NCBI GenBank assembly: GCA_012840965.1
Contig: DUVQ01000040.1
Coordinates: forward strand, 1-35,581
Source: Oligoflexales bacterium
GTDB lineage: Bacteria; Myxococcota_A; UBA9042; DTJE01
Direction: 5' to 3'
DNA: 35,581 nt
Part shown: in pieces, positions 25,595-34,117 of the stretch
Position numbering within the stretch: the stretch's first letter is position 1
Layout: every line of letters begins with the position of its first letter
Translations under genes and position numbers: made by a program
The notes under the pieces: model-generated
What the model was told of the DNA's origin: nothing
What the model saw: the letters and a program-made list of their open reading frames with translations, nothing else
Databases searched by the model: none

Positions 25595-28500
25595 CCAGAT
25601 TCTGCGTCACAGGATGTGAACGAGACGTAGAGTCCCTTTCGCAAAGGCTTGAGAACTTAGAACCAGACGACCTTTGTGAAATCCGCATTGATGCCCTTTA
25701 TGATGGGGCTTCATTGGGGGACGCAACTTTAGAAGGATTGTGGCCCCTGATATCCAAGTACGGTCCTAGATTGATTGTGACTTGCAGGCCTGAATGGGAG
25801 GGCGGCTGGTTTTCAGGCGATGAACACAAGCGCCTAGGGTTACTTGTAAAGGCCTTTGAATTAGGGGCCAGATTTGTCGATGTGGAAGTTGTCGCTTTGG
25901 ATAAGCTGCCTGACTTTGTTGCACATGAAAACATCTTGGCTTCTTGGCATGGTGATATCGCGGACCTAGATAAGGTCGCATTTCCAAAAGATATGCACAT
26001 CAAGGTGGCTGCAAACGTCAACTGGGCCTCAGATTTAGTTAAGCTGCGACGTTTTAGCCAGACTTTGAAACAGCCTGCATCAGTAGTTGCAGTCGGACAT
26101 GCCGGCATCTGGTCCAGGGTCAGACCTTTGGACTTTAACTCGGCCTGGACTTACGTTGCCGCAGCCTCTGGCCTTGAGACAGCCGCCGGTCAGGTCACAA
26201 AAGACGAGGCTGTTGCACTTAGGGCCTTAGAATCGGGCAAGCTGCAACCAATAGCTTTGGTTGGTGGCAAGCAGGTGACTTCATCGGTCGGGCCTGCAGT
26301 TTACAACCGGCTTTTTTCAAACACTGGAGAGTCATTTCAGTATTTGGCAGTGCCAGCTAGAAGTTGGGGTGAAGTCCTGGAGCTTACTTTGGAATTTGGC
26401 ATTCCGTGGCTGTCAGTCACGATGCCATTTAAAAAAGAGGCCTTTGCTTCAAGTCTAGTCTCAGACACTTGGGCTTTGGGAGCAGGTGTTGCAAACACAG
26501 TTCAATTAAAACAGGGCGTTCCAATAAAGTGCTGGAACACCGATGTTGTTGGGTTTTTGGATGGCCTGCCTGATGCCCATTCAAGGGCATTAATCTTGGG
26601 TGGTGGTGATACTGCTTTTGCCTTGGCTTACGGCTTAAGGCAAAGGAATGTCGAGGTAACTTTTGCAGCTAGGCGCGTTGATGTTGTTAAAACGCGAGCC
26701 TCAAGTATGGATGGGGTTAACGTTGTAACATGGCAGGATCGTGCAAGCGTACCTTTTGACTTGTTGATTCAAGCAACTCCTTTGGATGGCCTTTTAGGCG
26801 AGGCGCCTTGGGATGAATCGGGGCTTAAGGTCCTTAAGGATTCTGCAAAACTCGTCGTTGACGTGGTTGTGCCTGTCAAAGAGCCTACAGCCCTGGTAAA
26901 AGACTGTTGGGCAGCTGGCATTCCGGTCATGGATGGGCTTGACTTTTGGGCGTATCAAGCAGCTAGGCAGGCAAGTTTGTTTACTGGTCGGGATGTGACG
27001 TTTAAGGAAATAGTTGCGACTTTGAATGCGGTGCGACGAATTGACTTCAAGTGCCTTCCAGAGTCGAGTTTGTTGATTCCAGGTTCCAAAAGCTTGACCC
27101 AGCGATATCTTGTTTTATCAGCACTTAGCGATGTTGCCGCAAAAATTCACAATGCGTCCACAAGCTCAGATTCCATAGAGCTGGCCGCGGCATTACAGCA
27201 GTTCAAAACAGGTCAGAGCAACATCTACTGTGGCCAAGGTGGGACTACAGCACGTTTTATGGCCGCTTTGTCGCTGCTTACTGACAGACAGATTTGTCTT
27301 GAGTTTGCGTCTGGCCTTGCTAGGCGCCCTATGCGGCACATGGCAGATGCGCTGGCCTTGGCTGGGAAGCAGACAAAAATAGTTGAAGAGCGTGATGGCA
27401 AAGGGATTTTTCTGATTTCTGGACCAAAGTTCGCTGGTGGGCGTGTATCAGTGGATGCCTCCGTTTCAAGCCAATTTGCTTCAGGTCTTTTGTTGGTTGC
27501 CCCATTTTTGGAAAACGGCCTTGAATTGGTTATCAAAGGACCGCTGGTTTCTAAATCCTATCTGGAGATGACCTTGCGGTCCATTAAGCTTTTTGGGGCG
27601 TCAGTTATCAAGGCAGATTATGGTTTTAAGGTGCCTCCAAGTAAGCCGAAAAATGTTGAATTAACAGTAGAACCTGATTGGTCTTTAGCTGCATTTTGGT
27701 TCGTGGCCAACAAAATTACTGGTGCTGGTCCAGTGCCTGATGGTTTGACCTATCCTTCGATGCAGGGTGACGCCATAGTTTGCGATCTGTTACAGACGAT
27801 AGCTGGCGGGGAGTGCGAGATAGATCTGAAATCCACGCCAGATTTGCTGCCGCCTCTTGTGATTGCAGCCATTTTTCAACCATGGTCAGTTACCTTTACA
27901 AATGTTGGGCACGCCAGGTATAAAGAAAGTAATCGTTTAGAGGTGTTAGCCTCTGAATTGACCAAGGTTGGTGCCAATATAACGGTTCTTGAAGATTCGA
28001 TGGTTATAAAACCCTCGATCCTTAATGGGCCTGCGATCCTTAACCCCCATGGCGATCATCGGATGGCGATGTCCTTTGGAATTTTGTCGCTTGCTTTGCC
28101 TAAGGTTTTTGTGACCGACAAGCAGTGTGTAAGCAAGTCATATCCGTCATTTTTTAATCAGTTAGAAGTTTTTCGCCGTCTGTCAAAACCACCATCAGCG
28201 CTTGTTTTAGTTGGAAATCGTGGGTCTGGCAAATCAACGGTTGGACAAGCGTTAGCAGCCACACTTGGGCTTGATTTTATTGATACCGACGTGGAAGTGG
28301 AAAGGCGCACTGGATTGGAGATTAGTCAGCTATTCAATCAAGGTCGCATTGGCGAATTTCGTCGCCTTGAATCCGCCATCATCCGTGAGAATCTTCAAAA
28401 ACCTGTGGCCTTAGCCACTGGTGGTGGTGCCCTAGATGATGGAAACGCAAGGTGGTTGCTTAAAAACGCCTTTGTTGCATGGCTTGATTGCCCTGTTGAT

Positions 28501-28704
28501 GTCTTGGTCAAACGTTTGGGAAATCGACCATCAGTTACAGGTGCTGACCCAGCGCAAGAACTTGAATTGCTTGTAAAATCCAGAAATGAAAAGTACTGTG
28601 AACTAGCCATAGTAAAGGCGGATACTAGTGGCAACAACATAAAGGAAGTGTGTGATGTCATCGAACGAGCTTGGCGAACATTTCAGGATTCTTACCTTCG
28701 GTGA
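25591..28704 (+). CDS. Tetrafunctional shikimate enzyme: AroD-AroE-AroA-AroK fusion
   Basis: 1037 residues in one uninterrupted frame. 1-213: type I dehydroquinate dehydratase (EIRID 30-34, TCRPEWEGG, His120 in SWH, Schiff-base Lys138 in IKVA). 217-482: shikimate dehydrogenase (SSVGPAVYN, MPFKK with catalytic Lys281, NTDVVGFLDGL with Asp318, LGGGDTAFA). 485-860: EPSP synthase (PGSKSLTQR, RRPMRHMADAL, SSQFASG, KSYLEMTL, catalytic Asp751 in DLLPPL, RYKESNR, DHRMAM). 862-1037: shikimate kinase (P-loop GNRGSGKST 865-873, DTD 898-900, EFRRLE, ATGGGALDD). All key residues appear present, although the usual S-x-S-P of AroE reads SVGP. Fungal AROM has the order B-A-K-D-E; here AroB is separate and the order is D-E-A-K. 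Confidence 0.95.
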   Translation: MTRFCVTGCERDVESLSQRLENLEPDDLCEIRIDALYDGASLGDATLEGLWPLISKYGPRLIVTCRPEWEGGWFSGDEHKRLGLLVKAFELGARFVDVEVVALDKLPDFVAHENILASWHGDIADLDKVAFPKDMHIKVAANVNWASDLVKLRRFSQTLKQPASVVAVGHAGIWSRVRPLDFNSAWTYVAAASGLETAAGQVTKDEAVALRALESGKLQPIALVGGKQVTSSVGPAVYNRLFSNTGESFQYLAVPARSWGEVLELTLEFGIPWLSVTMPFKKEAFASSLVSDTWALGAGVANTVQLKQGVPIKCWNTDVVGFLDGLPDAHSRALILGGGDTAFALAYGLRQRNVEVTFAARRVDVVKTRASSMDGVNVVTWQDRASVPFDLLIQATPLDGLLGEAPWDESGLKVLKDSAKLVVDVVVPVKEPTALVKDCWAAGIPVMDGLDFWAYQAARQASLFTGRDVTFKEIVATLNAVRRIDFKCLPESSLLIPGSKSLTQRYLVLSALSDVAAKIHNASTSSDSIELAAALQQFKTGQSNIYCGQGGTTARFMAALSLLTDRQICLEFASGLARRPMRHMADALALAGKQTKIVEERDGKGIFLISGPKFAGGRVSVDASVSSQFASGLLLVAPFLENGLELVIKGPLVSKSYLEMTLRSIKLFGASVIKADYGFKVPPSKPKNVELTVEPDWSLAAFWFVANKITGAGPVPDGLTYPSMQGDAIVCDLLQTIAGGECEIDLKSTPDLLPPLVIAAIFQPWSVTFTNVGHARYKESNRLEVLASELTKVGANITVLEDSMVIKPSILNGPAILNPHGDHRMAMSFGILSLALPKVFVTDKQCVSKSYPSFFNQLEVFRRLSKPPSALVLVGNRGSGKSTVGQALAATLGLDFIDTDVEVERRTGLEISQLFNQGRIGEFRRLESAIIRENLQKPVALATGGGALDDGNARWLLKNAFVAWLDCPVDVLVKRLGNRPSVTGADPAQELELLVKSRNEKYCELAIVKADTSGNNIKEVCDVIERAWRTFQDSYLR

Positions 28705-29710
28705 ATCTCATGGTCCGGCCATGGGTGTGGTAATTGATGGGGTTGTTCCAGGAATGAGCTTGTCCATCGAGGATATCCAGGTGGAGCTTGACAGGCGAAG
28801 GCCAGGGACATCTCCTTTTGTTAGTTCAAGGCAGGAACTGGATAGGGCCGAGATTTTGTCTGGGGTTTTTAATGGCGTTACTACTGGGGCCCCAATATGT
28901 ATAGTGGTCAGAAACCATGATGCTAGGCCTGCTGATTATGACGCGCTGGCTGATATCGTCCGTCCTGGCCATGGGGTAGGGTGGCTTCACAGGTATGGGG
29001 TTCGAGATTGGCGTGGTGGGGGCCGGACGTCAGGGCGGGAAACTGTTGGTCGAGTGGCTGCAGGTGCTGTGGCCAAGGCGTTTTTGGCCTCCAAGGGTGT
29101 TGTAGTTCAAGCGCGAGTTCAACAGGTCGCCAACATTAAAGCTGGTGCTCCTAATTGGGATTTGGTCGAATCTGACCCGATTCGTTGCGGTGATCTGGAG
29201 GCTTCAAACAGGATGCAGGCCGCCATTTTAGCAGCCAAAGCCGATGGTGATTCCCTTGGTGGGATAGTTGAGGTTTTTGCCTACGGTGTGCCTGCGGGAC
29301 TAGGGGATCCGGTGTTTTGTAAGCTTGATGCCGAGCTTGCAAAGGCGCTCGTGTCAATTGGTGCAGTCAAAGGGGTTGAGTTTGGGGATGGCTTTTTGGT
29401 GGCCACCAAAACTGGGTCTGAAAATAATGATCGGCCAACGCCGAAGGGTTTTGCTAGCAATCATTGTGGAGGTATCCTTGGGGGAATTTCAACTGGCCAG
29501 ACTTTGATAATGCGACTTGCTGTCAAACCAACTCCAACGATAGGCCAAGACCAAGAGACCGTGGATTTGAAAGGAAATCCTGTGACCCTTCATAGTGGAG
29601 GACGCCACGACCCGTGCATTTGTCCAAGGTTGGTGCCTGTGGCTGAGGCGATGGTTGCATTGGTCCTAGCTGATGCCTGGATGCGTAGGGATACATCGTT
29701 GAATTCGTGA
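28655..29710 (+). CDS. aroC: Chorismate synthase
   Basis: Last shikimate step: EPSP to chorismate with reduced FMN. I chose ATG 28655, preceded by AAGGAAG; a GTG lies one codon earlier. The gene starts 50 bp inside the 3' end of the AroDEAK gene. 351 residues: FRILTFGESHGPAMG with catalytic His, GTSPFVSSRQELDRAEILSG, RNHDARPADYD, YGVRDWRGGGRTSGRET, SNHCGGILGGISTGQ, and GRHDPCICPRLVPVAEAM. The segment after RPGH is GVGWLHRYG instead of the common ADYTY-x-x-KYG, a local departure at the FMN site. Otherwise a standard bacterial AroC. Confidence 0.95.
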   Translation: MSSNELGEHFRILTFGESHGPAMGVVIDGVVPGMSLSIEDIQVELDRRRPGTSPFVSSRQELDRAEILSGVFNGVTTGAPICIVVRNHDARPADYDALADIVRPGHGVGWLHRYGVRDWRGGGRTSGRETVGRVAAGAVAKAFLASKGVVVQARVQQVANIKAGAPNWDLVESDPIRCGDLEASNRMQAAILAAKADGDSLGGIVEVFAYGVPAGLGDPVFCKLDAELAKALVSIGAVKGVEFGDGFLVATKTGSENNDRPTPKGFASNHCGGILGGISTGQTLIMRLAVKPTPTIGQDQETVDLKGNPVTLHSGGRHDPCICPRLVPVAEAMVALVLADAWMRRDTSLNS

Positions 29711-29775
29711 TTTTTGTTTGGCTTGTTAAATTGGTTTGGTGATGTTGGGTTGAACTTGGGAATTTGGATGGCTAA

Positions 29776-31107
29776 CTACTCAAGACAGCGGCCTTCCAGG
29801 TAAAAGCGTTTCTCGTGGGCGTCGCCCATTGAAAAAGTCTTGCGTTGCAAGGCACCTTCCATGATCACCGATTTAAATAGGTCGTTTTTATCCATCGCTG
29901 GCAGCAAAAACCCGATTTTGCCTTCAACTTTAGCCATGGATTCAAGCACATCAGCCCCGTGGATATAGTCGATAGTATCCAATCCAAAGCGCTGAATCAC
30001 CGGGTCCAAAAACGTCTGCAAGGTGGCTACAGGCATCTCAAAGCCAGGTTGGGCAACTTCAAGCACTCGCAAGCCTTTGGGGCAGATGACCCCAATTTTG
30101 TGCAGTTGGGCAGTCGATGTGGCAACAAGCTTCTCCATTTCCTTTAAGTCGGCAACATTTTGTTCGTCAACTTTTCCAGCATAGTGCTTGGTGAATTCAG
30201 CCACGATGTCATAGTCTTGCGGCAAATCAAACATAAGCCGATGGATTGGTTCAAAAATCAAGGCTGGATCATGCAGATTGCCATATTCGACCAAAGCCCA
30301 CCTTAAAGGACTATCCAGCGTGGCGCCCTCCTTTTTGGCGTCTTCCCAGATGGTTTTGGCGGTAGCCAGCGAATGATTTCCATCACCTACAGCATACAGC
30401 AGAACTGGGGTTTCCTTGGCGACGCCGTATTTATCAATGAATACATTTGGTTGAGCCAACTGTTTCAGGGCGGTTACTACTTTTTCCTCAAGCTCTAGGC
30501 TGTCGACCAAAAAGCCAGCCAAGTGGCCGCCTTCTTCCATCAGATCAAAGTCATACAGCTTGGTCAACGAGTCCTTGCCTGCCTGCAGTGGGGCTAGCAT
30601 GGTGTCTTTGGGGTCATCAACCAAGATCAAAATGTGTGGAAACTCCATTGGAGCGCCTTTGCGGATTCTGACCCTTGGTGGAATTCGTTCAAGAATGGTT
30701 CCCTCAGTGGCCCTAACCAAGGAAGTCGAGCCAGGCTTAAAGCTGTAACGCTCTAAATCGATGCAGCCAACAATCCCTCGACGTACACGGTCGTCTACGG
30801 TCCTTTCGACATAGATAAGCCCTTCATATGTTTCAAAAATACCATCAGCTAGGTACTTGCCCATAGTGTCATGGATTGACTTTATCCTGGCCTCTTTTTC
30901 ATTTTCTGACTCGTTTAAAAACACCTCGGGATAGACCAGATGCAGGGTGGATGGGGCGTCAGCTACAGTGTCTTTTACCCTGGCCCAGTAGTCAGGTTGC
31001 GACGTGTACTGGTCACATGCCACAACTGCCCAACGATAAAGGTCTGCGCCCTTTTTGGGCAACATCACATCTGGAACCGCAAAGCCAACAGATTCGTACT
31101 TACGCAT
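29776..31107 (-). CDS. DUF1015 family protein
   Basis: 443-residue cytoplasmic protein of the DUF1015 family (PF06245), whose function is unknown. Characteristic parts are the N-terminal KGADLYRWAVVACDQYTSQPDYWARV, YVERTVDDRVRRGIVGCIDLERYSF, and the central YAVGDGNHSLATAKTIWE, which is the family's most conserved block. A good AGGAGG sits 10 bases before the ATG. It faces aroC tail to tail (65-bp gap with no clear terminator). Some family members lie near serine or tRNA-related genes, but nothing here points to a role. Confidence 0.88.
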   Translation of the reverse strand: MRKYESVGFAVPDVMLPKKGADLYRWAVVACDQYTSQPDYWARVKDTVADAPSTLHLVYPEVFLNESENEKEARIKSIHDTMGKYLADGIFETYEGLIYVERTVDDRVRRGIVGCIDLERYSFKPGSTSLVRATEGTILERIPPRVRIRKGAPMEFPHILILVDDPKDTMLAPLQAGKDSLTKLYDFDLMEEGGHLAGFLVDSLELEEKVVTALKQLAQPNVFIDKYGVAKETPVLLYAVGDGNHSLATAKTIWEDAKKEGATLDSPLRWALVEYGNLHDPALIFEPIHRLMFDLPQDYDIVAEFTKHYAGKVDEQNVADLKEMEKLVATSTAQLHKIGVICPKGLRVLEVAQPGFEMPVATLQTFLDPVIQRFGLDTIDYIHGADVLESMAKVEGKIGFLLPAMDKNDLFKSVIMEGALQRKTFSMGDAHEKRFYLEGRCLE

Positions 31108-31137
31108 GCCAAGAAACCTCCTAATACAACTTCCGGA

Positions 31138-31165
31138 ATCGTACTAAAAGAAAAGGGTTCGTCAA
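31138..31165 (-). promoter_or_regulatory. Possible promoter for the DUF1015 gene
   Basis: Read on the - strand: TTGACG, 16-base spacer, TACGAT, about 30 bases before the start codon. It lies just beyond the thiF-like gene's end side and implies separate transcription from mnmA-thiF. Confidence 0.4.
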
Positions 31166-31246
31166 CTGCTAAAAGCATTGGGTAATGGGTTTGTGGGGGT
31201 GGCGTTTCGAGGGGGTTGTTTTTGGAGGGGTGAAAGTCAAGGAGCA

Positions 31247-32023
31247 TCAGTGAAGCGGTGGCTGAAGGAATTGGAAGTTTTTGTGAACGCAGCAAGGACA
31301 ATCTGGGTTTTTCGAAATTTGGATAGTTCTGACGGTGCCTTCCCAAACATCAAGTCCATGCAGTAAGACTTGCTCATTTGTGTGTCCCAGAATCAATTTT
31401 GTCGCCTTGGCCACCTGCAAAGAGGCCACCCACATAACTGCAGCGTTTAACACGCCGTCACTTTTGCAAGTTGGCAGCTTGTTACAGTCAGGTGCTTTGG
31501 GAACCAAGCAACAAAGGCAAGGTCCTTGATTTGGCAACACCGTCATAACAGACCCTTGGACACTTAAAACTCCTCCATATATCCAAGGTTTTCCTGTGAT
31601 GATGGCGGCTTCGTTTATCAAAAACCTAGTTGGAAAATTGTCAGTTCCATCCAGGATGAGATCAGCTTCAGCGACCAGTTCCAGGGCGTTTTGGGGGCTA
31701 AATCTGGTGTGAAATGCCAAGATTTCAGTCTGTGGATCAATCGCATTAAGCCTTCGCTTGGCCGCCAGCACTTTTGGCATTTCCTCGATTACATCACGCT
31801 GGTCAAACAGAATCTGCCGGTGAAGGTCGACCGCCTGGACCGTGTCATGGTCGATCAAAATCAACTTGCCAATCCCAGCCCTGACCAGCAGATTAGCTTG
31901 TGCACTTCCCAACGCACCACAACCAACGATTGCCACAGTGGTCTCTAATAATCGCTTTTGCCCTTGTGGCCCAATGACCTTTAAAGCGTGCTGTCTGGCG
32001 AAACGCGAAAAGGTATCAGCCAT
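31247..32023 (-). CDS. ThiF/MoeB/HesA-family E1-like adenylyltransferase
   Basis: E1-like enzyme that would adenylate the C-terminus of a ubiquitin-like sulfur carrier or a related substrate. I chose ATG 32023 (MADTFSRFARQHAL), which overlaps the mnmA stop by 8 bp and has AAGGA upstream; an ATG at 32041 is possible. The 258 residues show the nucleotide-binding IVGCGALGSAQANLLVRAGIG and LILIDHDTV, DLHRQILF, DGTDNFPTRFLINEAA, YGGVLSVQGSV, a zinc site (CLCC and CPCC), and PTCKSDGVL with the usual catalytic Cys. No ThiS/MoaD partner gene is in the window. Coupling to mnmA suggests a sulfur-related role, but this is inference. Confidence 0.88.
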   Translation of the reverse strand: MADTFSRFARQHALKVIGPQGQKRLLETTVAIVGCGALGSAQANLLVRAGIGKLILIDHDTVQAVDLHRQILFDQRDVIEEMPKVLAAKRRLNAIDPQTEILAFHTRFSPQNALELVAEADLILDGTDNFPTRFLINEAAIITGKPWIYGGVLSVQGSVMTVLPNQGPCLCCLVPKAPDCNKLPTCKSDGVLNAAVMWVASLQVAKATKLILGHTNEQVLLHGLDVWEGTVRTIQISKNPDCPCCVHKNFQFLQPPLH

Positions 32024-33140
32024 CAATCCATCCTTGGCCAATCACCATGTCCTGGTCATAAAACACTGCTGCCTGTCCAGGTGAAATTGCCTTTGCTGGC
32101 TCATCAAAGGATACCACGACAATATCTTGGGAAACGACTTTGATCGAGGCATTCTGAGGTGAGTGGCGAGATCGTATCTGGACCTGACAGTTGAGGCTGT
32201 CGCCAACGGTCACTTCTTGCAGCCAGTTAAGGTTTGAAACTTCCATGTGTTTAGAGCTGAGCTTGTCTGAATCAAAGGTGACCACAATGGTTGCATCTTC
32301 TTTGCGAATCTGGCGAATCCACATGCGACTTTTGGAAGCAATTCCAAGACCTTGGCGCTGTCCAATAGTGTAATTGTGAATCCCTGTGTGCTGACCCAAC
32401 ACGTTTCCATCGTCATCAATTACTTTCCCAGGGCGTGTCTGTCCAGCGAACCGTTGTTGCAAAATGGCGCCAAATGTCATGCCAGGGGCTAAAAAACAGG
32501 CGTCTTGGCTGTCGACAGTGGAACTGGTGGGTAATCCCATTTGGTGGGCGAGAGCCCTGACTTCGGGTTTGGTCATGCCTCCAAGAGGAAACTGAAGCCT
32601 GGCCAACGTTGATTTTGGGATTGCAGCCAAAAAGTATGATTGGTCCTTGTTACGATCAACTGCCCTAAAAAGCATGGGGCCTTTTTTAGGGTCGTGCTGA
32701 AGTCGCGCATAGTGTCCTGTAACCATGCCGGTAGCCTTTTTCTCAGTCGCCCAGTCCATCAGGAGGCCAAACTTGATGTACCGATTACACAAAAGACATG
32801 GGCTGGGGGTCCTGCCGCTGTCGTATTCATTCCAGGCGTGTCGCAAGACGTTTTCTTGGAACTGTTCACTGTAGTCCAGACAATAATGTGGAATATTAAG
32901 CAGTTGGGCTACCGCCTTTGCGCGGCCTATGGCGTCAACACCGCAGCATGGGCTGATGATACCTGGCATGTCACAATTCTTTAGCTGTAATGTGACTGCC
33001 ACCACGTCATAACCGGCTTTCAAGGCCAGGGCTGCGGCAACGGAACTATCAACGCCACCGCTTAAGGCGGCAACGATCAAGCCTTTTTTGTTTTGAGACA
33101 GATCCAAAAGCAGACTCCAAAAGGAAATCTTGCAACTCAT
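32016..33140 (-). CDS. mnmA: tRNA-specific 2-thiouridylase MnmA
   Basis: Cytoplasmic enzyme that thiolates U34 of tRNA Lys, Glu and Gln at position 2. 374 residues. ATP-pyrophosphatase loop SGGVDSSVAA (27-36), TPSPCLLCNRYIKFG with nucleophile Cys118, GHYAR, DRNKDQSYFLA, and DSQDACFLAPG with the second catalytic Cys215. GQRQGLG and the C-terminal barrel SPGQAAVFYDQDMVIG-x-G complete the family pattern. The N-terminus is about 10 residues longer than usual, so a later start is possible, though none has a better ribosome site. Translation is probably coupled to the downstream E1-like gene. Confidence 0.95.
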   Translation of the reverse strand: MSCKISFWSLLLDLSQNKKGLIVAALSGGVDSSVAAALALKAGYDVVAVTLQLKNCDMPGIISPCCGVDAIGRAKAVAQLLNIPHYCLDYSEQFQENVLRHAWNEYDSGRTPSPCLLCNRYIKFGLLMDWATEKKATGMVTGHYARLQHDPKKGPMLFRAVDRNKDQSYFLAAIPKSTLARLQFPLGGMTKPEVRALAHQMGLPTSSTVDSQDACFLAPGMTFGAILQQRFAGQTRPGKVIDDDGNVLGQHTGIHNYTIGQRQGLGIASKSRMWIRQIRKEDATIVVTFDSDKLSSKHMEVSNLNWLQEVTVGDSLNCQVQIRSRHSPQNASIKVVSQDIVVVSFDEPAKAISPGQAAVFYDQDMVIGQGWIDG

Positions 33141-33225
33141 TTACACTTTTTCAGGAATTAGTGCCAGTGTTCCCCAAAAATCACCTTTTCATCGGTTACG
33201 GCCGGCTCCAATTTGAGGCGTGATT

Positions 33226-33254
33226 TTGTCAGCGCCCAGCCCCATTGTGATACC
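33226..33254 (+). promoter_or_regulatory. Possible promoter of the SUMF1-type gene
   Basis: TTGTCA, 17-base spacer, GATACC preceded by TGT (extended -10 form), ending 26 bases before the start codon. It is the same GATAC-type -10 as at aroB and at the UbiU-UbiV-like gene. Confidence 0.4.
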
Positions 33255-33280
33255 ATTTCACGGTTTTTTTGGTGTTTGAT

Positions 33281-34117
33281 ATGAAAAAATCGCTGCTCTT
33301 TTTGATCGTTACATTTGCCTTTGGAACTGCCAAGGCGGATTTTGCGCCTTGTCCCAGCAACATCCCTGAAAACATGGCCTGTATTCCAGGGGGTTCCTTT
33401 GTTCGTGGTTCGGACAAAGGCGCTGCAAACGCAAGGCCGGCTGCAACTGTCACGGTTAGCACCTTTTTGATGGACAAGTATGAGGTTACCTACGGTGAAT
33501 ATCAGGCTTGTGTAAAGGCCAAAAAGTGCGAGCCTGCAAGGCCATTGTACGCGGACTTTAATGACCCCAAGCAACCAATGACCGCCCTTAGTTGGTATAA
33601 CGCCAAGCAGTACTGTGAGGCACACAACAAGCGTTTGCCAACCGAGGCCGAGTGGGAAAAGGCCGCTCGTGGGCCAGATGGAGCCACATTTCCTTGGGGA
33701 AATGACGCCATTACCTGCAAGAGAGCCATTATCATGGACGAAACTGGGCGTTCTTGTGGGCGTACGAAAAGGGGAGGGCAGCCTGAAAAAGGCAAACCTT
33801 GGCCCGTAGGATCAAGGGATCCTGGTGTTTATGGTCTGTATGACATGGCTGGAAATGTTGATGAGTGGGTTGCTGACTGGTATTCCAAAGACTGGGAAGC
33901 ATGCGGTGAGGCTTGTTTGGGTATTGACCCCAAGGGGCCTTGTAATGGTGCTGATAAATGCAAGGGGCATCGCACAAAGTCTGTTCGAGGAGGTTCCTGG
34001 TACTGGCCTGGGGAGCATTCCACAGGTTATTTCAGAAGATCACACATCCCATCAAACAACCCAGCCCACCACTTTGGATTTCGCTGTGCCGCAGACGTCC
34101 CCGCCCCTGCTCCCTGA
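33281..34117 (+). CDS. Exported SUMF1/FGE-sulfatase-domain protein
   Basis: I chose ATG 33281 (MKKSLLFLIVTFAFGTAKADF), which gives a clean Sec signal peptide; a TTG at 33269 is in frame. The 278-residue product is mostly one formylglycine-generating-enzyme-like domain (PF03781): CIPGGSFVRGSD, DKYEVTYGEYQACV, ALSWYNAKQYCEAHNKRLPTEAEWEKAARG, FPWGN, YGLYDMAGNVDEWVADWY, SVRGGSW and FGFRCA. True sulfatase activators and many carbohydrate-binding or regulatory proteins share this fold; the catalytic role is untested. Ten or more Cys fit a periplasmic disulfide-bonded protein. The last codons (PAPAP) run into a C-rich hexamer repeat. Confidence 0.88.
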   Translation: MKKSLLFLIVTFAFGTAKADFAPCPSNIPENMACIPGGSFVRGSDKGAANARPAATVTVSTFLMDKYEVTYGEYQACVKAKKCEPARPLYADFNDPKQPMTALSWYNAKQYCEAHNKRLPTEAEWEKAARGPDGATFPWGNDAITCKRAIIMDETGRSCGRTKRGGQPEKGKPWPVGSRDPGVYGLYDMAGNVDEWVADWYSKDWEACGEACLGIDPKGPCNGADKCKGHRTKSVRGGSWYWPGEHSTGYFRRSHIPSNNPAHHFGFRCAADVPAPAP

